From Janthinobacterium sp. LM6 (GTDB taxonomy: Bacteria > Pseudomonadota > Gammaproteobacteria > Burkholderiales > Burkholderiaceae_D), in assembly GCF_002002885.1 (NCBI RefSeq), contig NZ_CP019510.1:5580001-5644000 (forward strand): 64,000 nt of DNA, written 5' to 3'. Position numbers and translations under genes: made by a program. The notes under the pieces are model-generated. The model was not told where the DNA came from and did no database searches. It saw only the letters and a program-made list of their open reading frames with translations. Positions 27,292-35,944 of this stretch are shown here, in pieces. The first letter of the stretch is position 1. Every line of letters begins with the position of its first letter.

Positions 27292-27323
27292 CGAATAACG
27301 CATAACGACAATCCGGAGACACC

Positions 27324-27908
27324 ATGCTGCACATCATTGACGACGAAGAGGTCGTACGCGACTCCCTGTCCTGGCTGGCCGCCTCGCGCAGCATCGAGGC
27401 GCGCAACTACGCCAGCGCCCAGCAATTTCTCGATAGCCTGGACGGCAGCTTCGACGCGGCCGGCGACTGCGTGCTGCTCGACGTGCGCATGCCCGACATG
27501 AACGGCATCGCCCTGTTCGACCAGCTGGTCAAGCGCGACCTGACGGCGCGCCTGCCCGTGATTTTCCTCACCGGCCACGGCGACGTGCCGATGGCCGTCG
27601 ACAGCCTGAAACGGGGCGCCTTCGATTTCTTTGAAAAGCCGTTCAACGACAACGACCTGATGGACCGCGTGCAGCAGGGCCTGGCCAACTCGCGCCAGGC
27701 GGGCGAACTGGCCGCCGTGCACGCGCGCCTGGCCACCCTATCGACGCGCGAACGCGAAGTGCTGGACCTGATTTTGGCGGGGAAGATGAACAAGGTGGTG
27801 GCCGACAAGCTGGGCATCAGCATGCGCACCGTGGAAGTCCACCGCGCGCATATCTTCGACAAGATGCAGGTCAAGACGGCGGTGGAGCTGGCGGGGTTGT
27901 TGAAGTAG
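27324..27908 (+). CDS. dctR: FixJ/NarL-type response regulator, DctR-like
   Basis: The 194-residue regulator has a receiver domain (IIDDEE, phospho-accepting Asp53 in LLDVRMPDMNG, Lys in FEKPFNDND) and a LuxR-type helix-turn-helix (LSTREREVLDLILAGKMNK, SMRTVEVHRAHIFDKM). It is the size of DctR and FixJ. It is cotranscribed with dctS after an ATCCGGAGACACC-type ribosome binding site. It likely activates dctPQM through the palindrome at 25215-25244. Confidence 0.92.
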   Translation: MLHIIDDEEVVRDSLSWLAASRSIEARNYASAQQFLDSLDGSFDAAGDCVLLDVRMPDMNGIALFDQLVKRDLTARLPVIFLTGHGDVPMAVDSLKRGAFDFFEKPFNDNDLMDRVQQGLANSRQAGELAAVHARLATLSTREREVLDLILAGKMNKVVADKLGISMRTVEVHRAHIFDKMQVKTAVELAGLLK

Positions 27909-27913
27909 ACTGA

Positions 27914-27936
27914 AATCCGGGGTCAGACCCCGGATT
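27914..27936. repeat. GGGGTC/GACCCC intergenic palindromic element (copy 1)
   Basis: AATCCGGGGTC-A-GACCCCGGATT is an 11-bp inverted repeat directly after dctR. Related elements lie at 36906-36932 and 38930-38956, each just after a gene. It looks like a dispersed REP-type repeat that may act as a transcript end. Confidence 0.6.
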
Positions 27937-27954
27937 GAGGTTTCAAGTATCTAA

Positions 27955-28791
27955 TCAGTCGTCGTGATGCTCATGGTGCTCTTCCACGCCATGCTTCCAG
28001 TAGCTGGCCACGTGCAGATGCTGCTTCGGCACCCCGGCATCAATGAAATGCCCGCGCAAGCCCTGCACCTGCGCATGCTCGCACGCCACCCACACATAGC
28101 CATCGCCATCCTGCGGCAAGGTGACCTGCGCCAATTCATCCAGCAGCAGCGGGCCCTTGCGGCCATTGCGCGCCACCCAGCGCACGTCCAGCTGCGCCGC
28201 GCACTCGAGCGCGATCTGCTCGCCGTCTTCGACGATCTCGATCACGGCCGTCGCGCGCGCCGTGGCCGGCAGCTGCTCCAGGCGGCGGGCAATGGCCGGC
28301 AAGGCCGTCTGGTCGCCCACCAGCACATACCAGTCGAAATCGAGCGGCACCAGCATGGAGCCGCGCGGCCCACCCACGCCCAGGGTCTGGCCGGGCGCGG
28401 CTTGCGCCGCCCAGCTGGCCGCGGGGCCGTCGCCATGCAGCACGAAGTCGATTTCCAGCTCACGCCGCGCCGCGTCGTAGCGGCGCGGCGTGTAGTTGCG
28501 GGCGATGGGACGCGCGCCTTCCCCATACTGGATGGGATTCGCGCCATTGCCCAGCACGGGAAACACAGGAGTGGTCTCGCCGGGGGCGGGGAAGAACAGC
28601 TTGACGTGGTCGTCGTGCGCCGGCGAGACAAAGCCATCCAGATCGTCGCCGGCCAGGGTGATGCGGCGCATGTGCGGCGTCAGCTGCTCGGTGCGCACGA
28701 CGGTGAGCACGCGCAGTTTCAAGTCATGCCGCACGCGCTCGATGGCATGCGGACGTGGTGCTGCAGGTGATGCTGGTGAGGCAGTAGTCAT
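27955..28791 (-). CDS. Siderophore-interacting protein (FAD ferric reductase), NfeF/YqjH-like
   Basis: The 278-residue flavoprotein reduces ferric siderophores to release iron in the cytoplasm. The FAD domain has MRRITLAGDDLDGF and ARNYTPRRYD (the RxYT/S FAD motif). The NAD(P)H domain has WYVLVGDQTALPAIARRLE. The C terminus has HFIDAGVPKQHLHVASYWKHG, as in YqjH and ViuB, and a His-rich end. It lies 22 bp after a His-rich PadR regulator, the E. coli yqjI-yqjH pairing, but here in one direction. Confidence 0.9.
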   Translation of the reverse strand: MTTASPASPAAPRPHAIERVRHDLKLRVLTVVRTEQLTPHMRRITLAGDDLDGFVSPAHDDHVKLFFPAPGETTPVFPVLGNGANPIQYGEGARPIARNYTPRRYDAARRELEIDFVLHGDGPAASWAAQAAPGQTLGVGGPRGSMLVPLDFDWYVLVGDQTALPAIARRLEQLPATARATAVIEIVEDGEQIALECAAQLDVRWVARNGRKGPLLLDELAQVTLPQDGDGYVWVACEHAQVQGLRGHFIDAGVPKQHLHVASYWKHGVEEHHEHHDD

Positions 28792-28813
28792 TGCTTGTCC
28801 TTGTAAAGTGGGC

Positions 28814-29470
28814 TCAGTGGCCGTCGACGATGGCGTTCGCCGCCTGTTCCAGCACGGCGGAGACGCGCTCGGCTTCCGCGTCGCTCCAGCTGGTCTTGTT
28901 CAGCAAGAGCGCATGCTTGAGGGTGTGCATGGCCTGGCGCACGCGCTCGGGCAAGGCGTTTTTCGCCTGGACGCGGGCAAACATGTCGAGGCGGGCCAGG
29001 ATGCCGTCCACCTGGGCGCGGTTTTCGTCGAGATACGCGCGGCCCAGGTCCGTGATCGTATAGAGCTTCTTGCCGCTGGCGCTTTCGGAGGACGTCACGT
29101 GGTCCTGCTCTTCCAGCAGGGTCAGGGTCGGATACACGGCGCCCGGGCTGGGCGCATAGGCGCCGCCGCAACGCTCTTCGATGGCCTTGATGATTTCATA
29201 GCCGTGACGGGGGCTGATCTCGATCAGCGCCAGCACGATCAGCGGCAGGTCCCCGCGGCCGAAGACGCGCTCGGCCCGTTCGCCGCGCCCGCCCCGGCCA
29301 CCGGGGCCGCCATGGCCCATGCCGTCGCCGCGCTCGTCGAAGCCGCGCGGGCCGCGGCCGTGTGTGAAATAGTCATGGCGGTGTTCGCCATGGTGGTGAT
29401 GCTGGCCGCAATGGCCGTGATGATGCTGATGGCCATGATGGCCGTGTTCTGCGTGGTGTGAGTTTCTCAT
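28814..29470 (-). CDS. PadR-family regulator with His-rich metal-binding N terminus (NfeR/YqjI-like)
   Basis: The first about 40 residues of this 218-residue protein are very rich in histidine (HHGHQHHHGH and more), followed by a Gly/Arg linker and a PadR winged helix (LIVLALIEISPRHGYEIIKAIEE, SPGAVYPTLTLLEEQ) and a C-terminal dimerisation helix pair. E. coli YqjI/NfeR has the same layout, binds iron or nickel and represses yqjH. The cotranscribed ferric reductase gene supports this. Two 12-bp arms of a perfect inverted repeat lie just before its start and suggest autoregulation. Confidence 0.88.
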   Translation of the reverse strand: MRNSHHAEHGHHGHQHHHGHCGQHHHHGEHRHDYFTHGRGPRGFDERGDGMGHGGPGGRGGRGERAERVFGRGDLPLIVLALIEISPRHGYEIIKAIEERCGGAYAPSPGAVYPTLTLLEEQDHVTSSESASGKKLYTITDLGRAYLDENRAQVDGILARLDMFARVQAKNALPERVRQAMHTLKHALLLNKTSWSDAEAERVSAVLEQAANAIVDGH

Positions 29471-29484
29471 GTTTTCTCTTTAAA

Positions 29485-29526
29485 GATATATCGTTAGTAG
29501 GCATCGACATTTTATAACGATATATC
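29485..29526. promoter_or_regulatory. Twin GATATATC operator upstream of the PadR gene
   Basis: GATATATCGTTA (29485-29496) and TAACGATATATC (29515-29526) form a perfect 12-bp inverted repeat with an 18-bp spacer. The two GATATATC cores are 34 bp apart, about three helical turns, and one is part of the palindrome CGATATATCG. The site lies 15-56 bp before the start of the PadR gene and within 60 bp of the divergent gene at 29584. Confidence 0.7.
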
Positions 29527-29583
29527 GATAAATCAAGGAGAAATTTGTTATGCTCGTCTTTCCGCAATCGACACGCCGATGCC

Positions 29584-29961
29584 ATGCCTGAAAAAACCGT
29601 CGCTGAAAAAATGTATGTGAAAAATGCCAAGGCCCTGGCCGTGCTCAATGACGGCGGCGGGCACGATGCCCTGCTGGCGCAGCTGCCGGCGGAGCGGCGG
29701 GCGAGTGAAGGGGAAAGCGCCGACTGGCTATTGCTGTTCGCGCGCAGCCGCGCGGAACTGGAACAGTTCCTGCCGGCGGCGCAGGCGCGCCTGGCGCCCG
29801 GCGGTGCGGTCTGGGTGGCGTACCGCAAGGGTGGAATCAAAGCGGGCAGCGATATCCACCGCGATGATATCCGCGACTTTGCGCAAACCATGGGACTCGA
29901 CAGCGTGGCGATGGTCGCCATCGATAGTGAGTGGTCGGCGCTGCGCCTGAAGCAGGTTTAA
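29584..29961 (+). CDS. Conserved-looking hypothetical protein
   Basis: The 125-residue product has the sequence style of small bacterial DUF3052-like proteins: GADWLLLFARSRAEL-type strand-helix (observed ESADWLLLFARSRAELEQF), LAPGGAVWVAYRKG and SDIHRDDIRDFAQTMG. These resemble the C-terminal half of a Rossmann methyltransferase-like fold, but no catalytic motif is present. No signal peptide or membrane segment is visible. The ATG at 29584 has a weak ribosome binding site. It is divergent from the PadR gene and may share its operator region. Confidence 0.7.
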   Translation: MPEKTVAEKMYVKNAKALAVLNDGGGHDALLAQLPAERRASEGESADWLLLFARSRAELEQFLPAAQARLAPGGAVWVAYRKGGIKAGSDIHRDDIRDFAQTMGLDSVAMVAIDSEWSALRLKQV

Positions 29962-29980
29962 ACGCAGTTATAAACGCAGG

Positions 29981-31072
29981 TCAAGCGATGCCGTGCAGCG
30001 CCAGCGCCCATTCGACGTGTTCGCGCACGATGGCCGATGGATGCTCGCGGCGCAACAGCAGGGCCGCGACGATGTCGGCCTGGCCCCGGGCCTTGGTCGC
30101 CGCGTTGCCCATGCCGACGGCCAGGTTGCGCAGCCAGCGTTCGTGGCCGATGCGGCGGATCGCGCTGCCTTCCATGCGGCGGTTGAATTCCTCTTCCGTC
30201 CAGGCGAACAGCTCCACCATGCCGGCGCTGCCCAGGCTGTGGCGCTCGTCGAAATCGGGTACGACGGCGCGCTGGGCAAACTTGTTCCACGGGCAGACGG
30301 TCTGGCAATCGTCGCAGCCGTACACCTTATTGCCGATCAGAGGGCGCATCTCGACAGGAATGGCGCCTTTCAGCTCGATCGTCAGGTAGGAGATGCAGCG
30401 CCGCGCGTCGAGCTTGTACGGCCCCAGGATGGCTTGCGTCGGGCACACCGTGATGCACGCCGAGCACTGGCCGCAACGCGGGGTCTCCGGCGGGTCGACT
30501 GGCAGCGGCACGTCGATGAGGATCTCGCCGAGGAAAAAAAAGGAGCCGCCCTGGCGGTTGATCAGCAAGGTGTGCTTGCCGCGCCAGCCCAGGCCGCCCT
30601 TTTGCGCCAGCTCCACTTCCATCACGGGCGCCGAATCGCTGAAGACGCGGTAGCCGAAGTCGCCGATCTCGCCCTTGATGCGCTCGGCCAGCTGCTGCAG
30701 ACGCGAACGCATCACCTTGTGATAGTCGCGGCCCCGCGCATACACGGAGATCACGGCCGCCGCGGGATCGGCGTCGCGCGCCGCCTCGTGTGTGCGCCAG
30801 TCGGGCCCCAGCGCCGGCGGCAGATAATTCATGCGCGCGCTGATGGCCCGCACCGTGCCCGGCACCAGTTCGGCCGGGCGGGCGCGCTTCATGCCGTGAC
30901 TGGCCATGTAATCCATTTCGCCGTGATACCCTGCATCGAGCCAGGCTTGCAACGGCGCTTCCATGTGCGACAGGTCCACGTCGGCGATGCGCACTTCGGC
31001 AAAACCCAGCTCGCGCCCCCATTCTTTAATGGTGCGCGCCAAGGCGGCGAGATCGGTGACGGTGGCGGACAT
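29981..31072 (-). CDS. queG: Epoxyqueuosine reductase QueG
   Basis: QueG reduces epoxyqueuosine to queuosine in tRNA with cobalamin and two [4Fe-4S] clusters. The 363-residue protein has the catalytic Asp region VFSDSAPVMEVELAQKGGLG, cluster motifs CGQCSACITVCPTQAI and CDDCQTVCPWNKFAQ, and C-terminal helical repeats (IRRIGHERWLRNLAVGMGNA). Length matches the family. It is divergent from tsaE, with 78 bp between the start codons, a common arrangement in betaproteobacteria. Confidence 0.95.
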   Translation of the reverse strand: MSATVTDLAALARTIKEWGRELGFAEVRIADVDLSHMEAPLQAWLDAGYHGEMDYMASHGMKRARPAELVPGTVRAISARMNYLPPALGPDWRTHEAARDADPAAAVISVYARGRDYHKVMRSRLQQLAERIKGEIGDFGYRVFSDSAPVMEVELAQKGGLGWRGKHTLLINRQGGSFFFLGEILIDVPLPVDPPETPRCGQCSACITVCPTQAILGPYKLDARRCISYLTIELKGAIPVEMRPLIGNKVYGCDDCQTVCPWNKFAQRAVVPDFDERHSLGSAGMVELFAWTEEEFNRRMEGSAIRRIGHERWLRNLAVGMGNAATKARGQADIVAALLLRREHPSAIVREHVEWALALHGIA

Positions 31073-31150
31073 AGGGGACTTTACGGAAAACGGCAGGCGC
31101 GCGGACGGTTACAATGACAGCAGCCTCCATTTTATGCGATACAGAAGATA

Positions 31151-31639
31151 ATGACCGAACACTTCAAAGCCCACCTCCACGACGAAGCCGGCACCGCCGC
31201 GCTGGGCGCCGCGCTGGCGCGCGCGCTGGCGCCGGGCCTGGCGATCTACCTGCACGGCGACCTGGGTGCCGGTAAGACGGCCCTCACCCGCGCGCTGCTG
31301 CACGCGGCCGGCCATGCTGGCCACGTGAAAAGCCCCACCTACACCTTGTCCGAACCGTACACGGTGCAGCTCGATGGCCAGAGCGTCAACGTCATCCACT
31401 TCGACCTGTACCGCATGGGCAGCGCCGAGGAATTTCTCGACGCCGGTTTTCGCGAAGACTTCGACGGCCGCAATATCTGCATCGTCGAATGGCCGGAGAA
31501 AGCCGAACCGGTGCTGCCGCCGGCCGACCTGAATGTTTATTTGAACGTTGCGGGTACAGGACGTGATGTAGAATTGCAAGCGTCTTCTGAATTGGGTCTG
31601 TCATGCCTTCACCGTCTCAAATTCGCCCCGAACCTTTGA
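31151..31639 (+). CDS. tsaE: tRNA threonylcarbamoyladenosine biosynthesis ATPase TsaE
   Basis: TsaE works with TsaB/TsaD to make the t6A37 modification of ANN-decoding tRNAs. The 162-residue P-loop protein has YLHGDLGAGKTALTRALL (Walker A), SPTYTLSEPY, HFDLYRMGSAEEF and ICIVEWPEKA. Its 3' end overlaps the amiC start by 37 bp, so translation is coupled. The tsaE-amiC order is conserved in many proteobacteria. Confidence 0.94.
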   Translation: MTEHFKAHLHDEAGTAALGAALARALAPGLAIYLHGDLGAGKTALTRALLHAAGHAGHVKSPTYTLSEPYTVQLDGQSVNVIHFDLYRMGSAEEFLDAGFREDFDGRNICIVEWPEKAEPVLPPADLNVYLNVAGTGRDVELQASSELGLSCLHRLKFAPNL

Positions 31640-33009
31640 TTTCCTCGCCCATCACCCGGCGCACGGTACTCAAGGCCGGCGGCACCCTGCTGTTGTCCGT
31701 GTTCGCGCCCATGTCGGCGATGGCGGCGCAAATTCTCGCCGTGCGCGTCTGGCCGGCCGAGGACTACACGCGCGTCACCCTGGAAAACGACAGCATCCTC
31801 AAGGCGACCCACTTCATCGTCAAGGATCCGGAACGACTGGTGGTCGACATCGAAGGGCTGGAACTCAATCCCACCCTGAAGGGCCTGGTGGCGAAGATCC
31901 AGTCGAACGACCCGTATATCAAGCAGGTGCGCGTGGGCCAGAACCGGCCCAACGTCGTGCGCCTGGTGTTCGACCTGAAGGAAGAAGTCACGCCGCAGCT
32001 GTTTACCCTGCCGCCGGCCGGCTCCTACAACCACCGTTTGATCTTCGACCTGTATCCCGTACGCGAGCCGGACCTGATCGCGCAGATGATCGAAAAGGGC
32101 GACTGGTCGAGCGACCCGGCCAAGCCGCCAATGGCCGGCACGCATACGCCGCCGCCCGCGCTGCCCCTGCCCGACAGCGGCAAGCCGCCCGTGGCCGCCG
32201 TCACGCCGGTAACGCCGGTAGCCCCCATCGTGCCGCCCGTGCCCGATATCCGCCCGGAGCAGCGCCCCGAAGCACGTCCCCTGCCGGGCCAGAAAGTGGT
32301 GCGCATGATTACCATCGCCCTCGATCCCGGCCACGGCGGCGAAGACCCGGGCGCCATGGGCAGCCGTGGCAGCCGCGAAAAAGACGTGGTGCTGGCCATC
32401 GCCAAGCGCCTCAAGACCAAGCTGGAACTGCAGCCGAACATGCGCGTCATGCTCACGCGCGACGCCGACTTCTTCGTCCCGCTGGGCATGCGCGTGGAAA
32501 AGGCGCGCAAGGTGCAGGCCGACCTGTTCGTCTCGATCCACGCCGATGCCTTCATCCAGCCGACGGCGCGCGGCTCGTCCGTGTTCGTGCTGTCCGAAAA
32601 GGGCGCCACCTCGACGGCCGCGCGCTGGCTGGCCAACAAGGAAAACCAGGCCGACCTGATCGGCGGCGTGAACGTGAAGAACCACGACAAGCAGCTGGCC
32701 AGCGTGCTGCTCGACCTGTCGACGACGGCGCAGATCAATGACAGCATGAAGCTGGGCAAGGCCGTGCTGCGCGAAATCGGCGGCATCAACCGCCTGCACA
32801 AGGGTTCCGTCGAGCAGGCCGGCTTCGCCGTGCTGAAAGCGCCCGACATTCCCTCCATCCTGATCGAGACGGCCTTCATCTCGAATCCGGAAGAAGAAGC
32901 CAAGCTGACCGACAACGGCTACCAGGACCAGATGGCCGACGCCATCGTCACGGGCATCAAGAATTACTTTGCCAAGAATCCGCCGCTGGCGAAAAGCCGT
33001 TTGACCTGA
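31603..33009 (+). CDS. amiC: N-acetylmuramoyl-L-alanine amidase, AmiC type
   Basis: This periplasmic zinc amidase splits septal peptidoglycan. The 468-residue protein has a twin-arginine signal (ITRRTVLKAGGTLLLS), an AMIN domain (about residues 45-150) for septal targeting, a Pro-rich linker, and an Amidase_3 domain with the zinc ligands in ALDPGHGGEDPGA, SREKDVVLAI (Glu), SIHADAF and catalytic Glu in ILIETAFISNPEEE. Export through Tat as a folded enzyme matches E. coli AmiA/AmiC. It overlaps tsaE; the mutarotase gene follows 14 bp later. Confidence 0.94.
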   Translation: MPSPSQIRPEPLISSPITRRTVLKAGGTLLLSVFAPMSAMAAQILAVRVWPAEDYTRVTLENDSILKATHFIVKDPERLVVDIEGLELNPTLKGLVAKIQSNDPYIKQVRVGQNRPNVVRLVFDLKEEVTPQLFTLPPAGSYNHRLIFDLYPVREPDLIAQMIEKGDWSSDPAKPPMAGTHTPPPALPLPDSGKPPVAAVTPVTPVAPIVPPVPDIRPEQRPEARPLPGQKVVRMITIALDPGHGGEDPGAMGSRGSREKDVVLAIAKRLKTKLELQPNMRVMLTRDADFFVPLGMRVEKARKVQADLFVSIHADAFIQPTARGSSVFVLSEKGATSTAARWLANKENQADLIGGVNVKNHDKQLASVLLDLSTTAQINDSMKLGKAVLREIGGINRLHKGSVEQAGFAVLKAPDIPSILIETAFISNPEEEAKLTDNGYQDQMADAIVTGIKNYFAKNPPLAKSRLT

Positions 33010-33023
33010 CATGAAAGCCTAGC

Positions 33024-33860
33024 ATGAGCAACAGCACCTTTGGCCAGCTGCCGGCCGTGACCATCCGTGCTGCCGACGGCGCGCAGGCGACCGTCACCCT
33101 GTACGGCGGCCATCTGGTCTCGTGGCGGACCAGCGATGGACGGGAACGCCTGTTCTGCAGCCGCGATTCAGCACTCGACGGCAGCCGCGCCATCCGTGGC
33201 GGCGTGCCCGTGATCTTCCCCCAGTTCGGCGCGCGCGGCACGGGCATGCGCCACGGCTTTGCCCGCGTGGCGACCTGGCAGCTGGAATCGACGGGCGAAG
33301 CCGATGGCGCGGCCTGGGCGCAATTTGCCCTGACCCAGGCTGACTTGCCGGAAGCGATCGCCGCCACCTGGCCCTGGGCCTTCACCCTGCGCCTGCGCGT
33401 GGCCGTCAAGGCGCAGACGCTGGAACTGAACCTGTCCGTGCATAACACGGGCGAGCAGGCGTTTCCGTTCTCGGCCGCCCTGCACAGCTATTTTGCGATT
33501 GATCAATTGAGCGAGGCGCGCATTGGCGGCTTGCAGCGCGTGCGCTATTCGGACGAGACGCCGCAAGATGCCCTGCAGGCGGAAGAGGTGCTGCAATTTT
33601 CGGACAAGCTGGACCGCATCTACTACCAGCTGCCTGGCGCCTTGAGCCTGCAGTCCGGCGGCCACACCTTGCGCCTGGAACAGCAGGGCTTCACGGACGC
33701 CGTCGTGTGGAACCCGGGCGCGCAGGATGCGTCCGCCCTGCCCGACCTGGCCGACGACGAATACCAGCGCTTCCTCTGCATCGAGCCAGCCCTGATCCAG
33801 CCCGATTCGCTGGCTGCCGGCGCCGAATGGACCGGCCGCCAGCATCTCGCATTTATTTAA
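33024..33860 (+). CDS. D-hexose-6-phosphate mutarotase, YeaD-like
   Basis: The 278-residue aldose-1-epimerase-fold protein interconverts anomers of hexose 6-phosphates. Visible family segments are VTLYGGHLVSWRT, IRGGVPVIFPQFGARG, MRHGFARVATWQLE with the catalytic His, HSYFAIDQLSEARIGG and the final CIEPALIQ with the catalytic Glu. It is cytoplasmic. It is probably cotranscribed with amiC (14-bp gap) although functionally unrelated. It ends with a 4-bp overlap with the convergent carbonic anhydrase gene. Confidence 0.88.
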   Translation: MSNSTFGQLPAVTIRAADGAQATVTLYGGHLVSWRTSDGRERLFCSRDSALDGSRAIRGGVPVIFPQFGARGTGMRHGFARVATWQLESTGEADGAAWAQFALTQADLPEAIAATWPWAFTLRLRVAVKAQTLELNLSVHNTGEQAFPFSAALHSYFAIDQLSEARIGGLQRVRYSDETPQDALQAEEVLQFSDKLDRIYYQLPGALSLQSGGHTLRLEQQGFTDAVVWNPGAQDASALPDLADDEYQRFLCIEPALIQPDSLAAGAEWTGRQHLAFI

Positions 33861-34888
33861 TTCGACTCCTTGATGATGCGGCCGTTGGCAGACTGAATCG
33901 GGCGCGCATTCAAGGGATACAAACGGCTGAACAGCGCCATCTGCGCCGGCGAAGCCTGCACCGGCTGCTTCATCACCATCCACAGCACGCCTTCGCTGCA
34001 AGGCGGCTCCGTCATCGATCCCATGTAGGTGTAGTAATCGCGCCGCGTCGGCAGCATCTCGGCCGGGTCGAGCAGGATGGTCGGCTGCATGGTCTCGAAT
34101 TTTTCCAGCGGCAGATTGTTCCACACGGTCTGGATGGTCGCCTGCGGCGCGCCCCGCTCCAGCAGCAACGCCAGCACGGCTTGCCGGCCTTCTGCATCGC
34201 GATGCACCAGGTGCACCACCATCTCGAACGCCTTGCCATTGATGCGCTCTTCGGACGGCCGGTGGAAATGGAATTGCTGCAGCTCGAACATGCGGTTCTG
34301 CACCGTGATGTAATTGCCGCCGCTCACGCCCACCTGCACCGTGTGGCCATTGTCGACCACATTGAACGACGACGGGTGGTAGTCAAAGCTGATCTGTTCA
34401 AGCTCCACCTTCATGCCATCGCGGATGTCGATCGGCGACTGGCGGTTGCCATTGCCGCACTTGGCCCAGTCGACATTGATCTTGCTCCAGTTGGCCGGGC
34501 CGCTGTCGCCCTCGTACGACCAGTGCGTGCCGCGCGCCACGGGTGGCGGTGGCGGCGGCGCGGCCTTCACCACGGCGGCGCGCTTGGCGCGGGCGGCGGC
34601 GCGGGCCGCCTGGGTGGCGCGCATTTCCGCCAGGCGCGCCGCGATGCGTTCGGACAGGTCGACTTCGGCCGCTTCTTCCTTCTCGCGCGCCGTCGGCGCG
34701 ACCACGACAGGCGCCTTGGCCTCCTTGCCCTTCACCGATTCGGTCAGGGTTTTCATGGCGGCCGCGCGCGCCGACGCCGACATGGGCGCGGATGCAGCGG
34801 CGCTCGCCGAAGCGGGGGCATCTTTGGCGCTTGCCATGGCCGCCATCGCGGCAAGGCTGCAAGCTAACAGGGCGCTCAAATGTCGCAT
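33857..34888 (-). CDS. Alpha-class carbonic anhydrase, periplasmic
   Basis: The 343-residue protein starts at MRHLSALLACSLAAMA (ATG 34888), a signal peptide. A long Ala/Lys/Arg/Glu-rich segment of about 85 residues follows, then the alpha-CA domain with HWSYEGDSGPANW, NRQSPIDIRD, zinc ligands in QFHFHRPSE and HLVHRD, and TEPPCSEGVLW. It catalyses CO2 hydration in the periplasm. The charged linker is unusual; typical bacterial enzymes have about 245 residues. It may be a coiled-coil spacer or wall-interacting region. Confidence 0.9.
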   Translation of the reverse strand: MRHLSALLACSLAAMAAMASAKDAPASASAAASAPMSASARAAAMKTLTESVKGKEAKAPVVVAPTAREKEEAAEVDLSERIAARLAEMRATQAARAAARAKRAAVVKAAPPPPPPVARGTHWSYEGDSGPANWSKINVDWAKCGNGNRQSPIDIRDGMKVELEQISFDYHPSSFNVVDNGHTVQVGVSGGNYITVQNRMFELQQFHFHRPSEERINGKAFEMVVHLVHRDAEGRQAVLALLLERGAPQATIQTVWNNLPLEKFETMQPTILLDPAEMLPTRRDYYTYMGSMTEPPCSEGVLWMVMKQPVQASPAQMALFSRLYPLNARPIQSANGRIIKESN

Positions 34889-34980
34889 GGAAATCCAGAA
34901 AGTGAGAATACCCTCTGGTTTACGGCTGGAAAGCAACAAAACTTGAATCAGGGCGGGAGTAAAACAGAAACAAGGCAGAG

Positions 34981-35035
34981 AAAAACGGGATCCGGGGCCG
35001 GCTGCGGGCTGTGCCGCAGCGCGCTTGCCCCGGAT
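34981..35035 (-). terminator. Terminator after dedA
   Basis: On the minus strand, ATCCGGGGC pairs with GCCCCGGAT, with an inner GCTGCGG/CCGCAGC stem, and the structure is followed by CCCGTTTTT. It starts 11 bp after the dedA stop and ends before the carbonic anhydrase promoter region. Confidence 0.7.
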
Positions 35036-35045
35036 TCATGCGGCC

Positions 35046-35696
35046 TTACGCCGACTTGCCGACCATGCGCTTGTAGAGTTTCCACATGCCGCCCAGTACT
35101 ACCGGCACGACGGCGGCGCCGACTCCGATCAGCACGATCAAGGTCAGGTGGTCGCGGATCCATGGGATATTGCCGAAGAAGTAACCGGCCGTCACCAGAC
35201 CGACCACCCACAACAGGGCGCCCGTCACGTTGTACATCTGGAAGCGCGCATGCGTCATGTCGGAAATGCCGGCCACGAACGGCGCGAAGGTGCGCACCAC
35301 CGGCACGAAACGGGCCAGGATGATGGTCTTGCCGCCGTGCTTTTCAAAGAATTCATGCGTGCGGCGCATGGCATCCTTGTTGATCCAGCGGTAATCGTGG
35401 GTAAACACCCTTTGCCCGATGGCCTCGCCTATCCAGTAATTGAGCGTGTTGCCCGTGACGGCAGCCGTCACCAGCAAGGCTATCAGCAAGCCCAGGTGCA
35501 TCTGTCCCGTCGCGCAAAACGCGCCGGCGATAAACAACAAGGTATCCCCAGGGAAGAAAAACAGTACCACGAGGCCTGTCTCGCAAAAAATAATGGCAAA
35601 CAGCACTGCATACACGAGGGTACCGTACTGCTCGATCAAGAGACCCAGCGTCTTGTCGACATGCACGATCATGTCGAGGAATTGCACAAAATCCAT
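35046..35696 (-). CDS. DedA-family membrane protein
   Basis: The 216-residue inner-membrane protein starts at MDFVQFLDMIVHVDK (ATG 35696, AGGGA upstream). DedA features are the ETGLVVLFFFPGDTLLFIAGAF segment, GNTLNYWIGEAIGQR, FEKHGGKTIILARFVPVVRTFAPFVAGIS with the conserved acidic/basic re-entrant motif, and several transmembrane helices. Family members transport or flip lipids such as undecaprenyl phosphate. It stands alone, followed by a strong terminator. Confidence 0.9.
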   Translation of the reverse strand: MDFVQFLDMIVHVDKTLGLLIEQYGTLVYAVLFAIIFCETGLVVLFFFPGDTLLFIAGAFCATGQMHLGLLIALLVTAAVTGNTLNYWIGEAIGQRVFTHDYRWINKDAMRRTHEFFEKHGGKTIILARFVPVVRTFAPFVAGISDMTHARFQMYNVTGALLWVVGLVTAGYFFGNIPWIRDHLTLIVLIGVGAAVVPVVLGGMWKLYKRMVGKSA

Positions 35697-35944
35697 ATAT
35701 TTTTCCCTAAAGGTAGCGGCGGAATCATACACCACCCGGCCAGCGCAACGGCAGTCCCCGGGCCGATATTTCGTGATTAATTCGGCAGCGCCCTTGGCGG
35801 CGTGGCATTTTAAGTAAAGGTTAAGGAAACGCCTTATCGACAGGCAACTGTCAGGATTGCCATATGCAATGTTTTTCCAACGAAATATTGGCATTCCGGT
35901 ATACACTTTCTGCACGGCGCAACCCGCGTCGACCAGGAGAAAAC

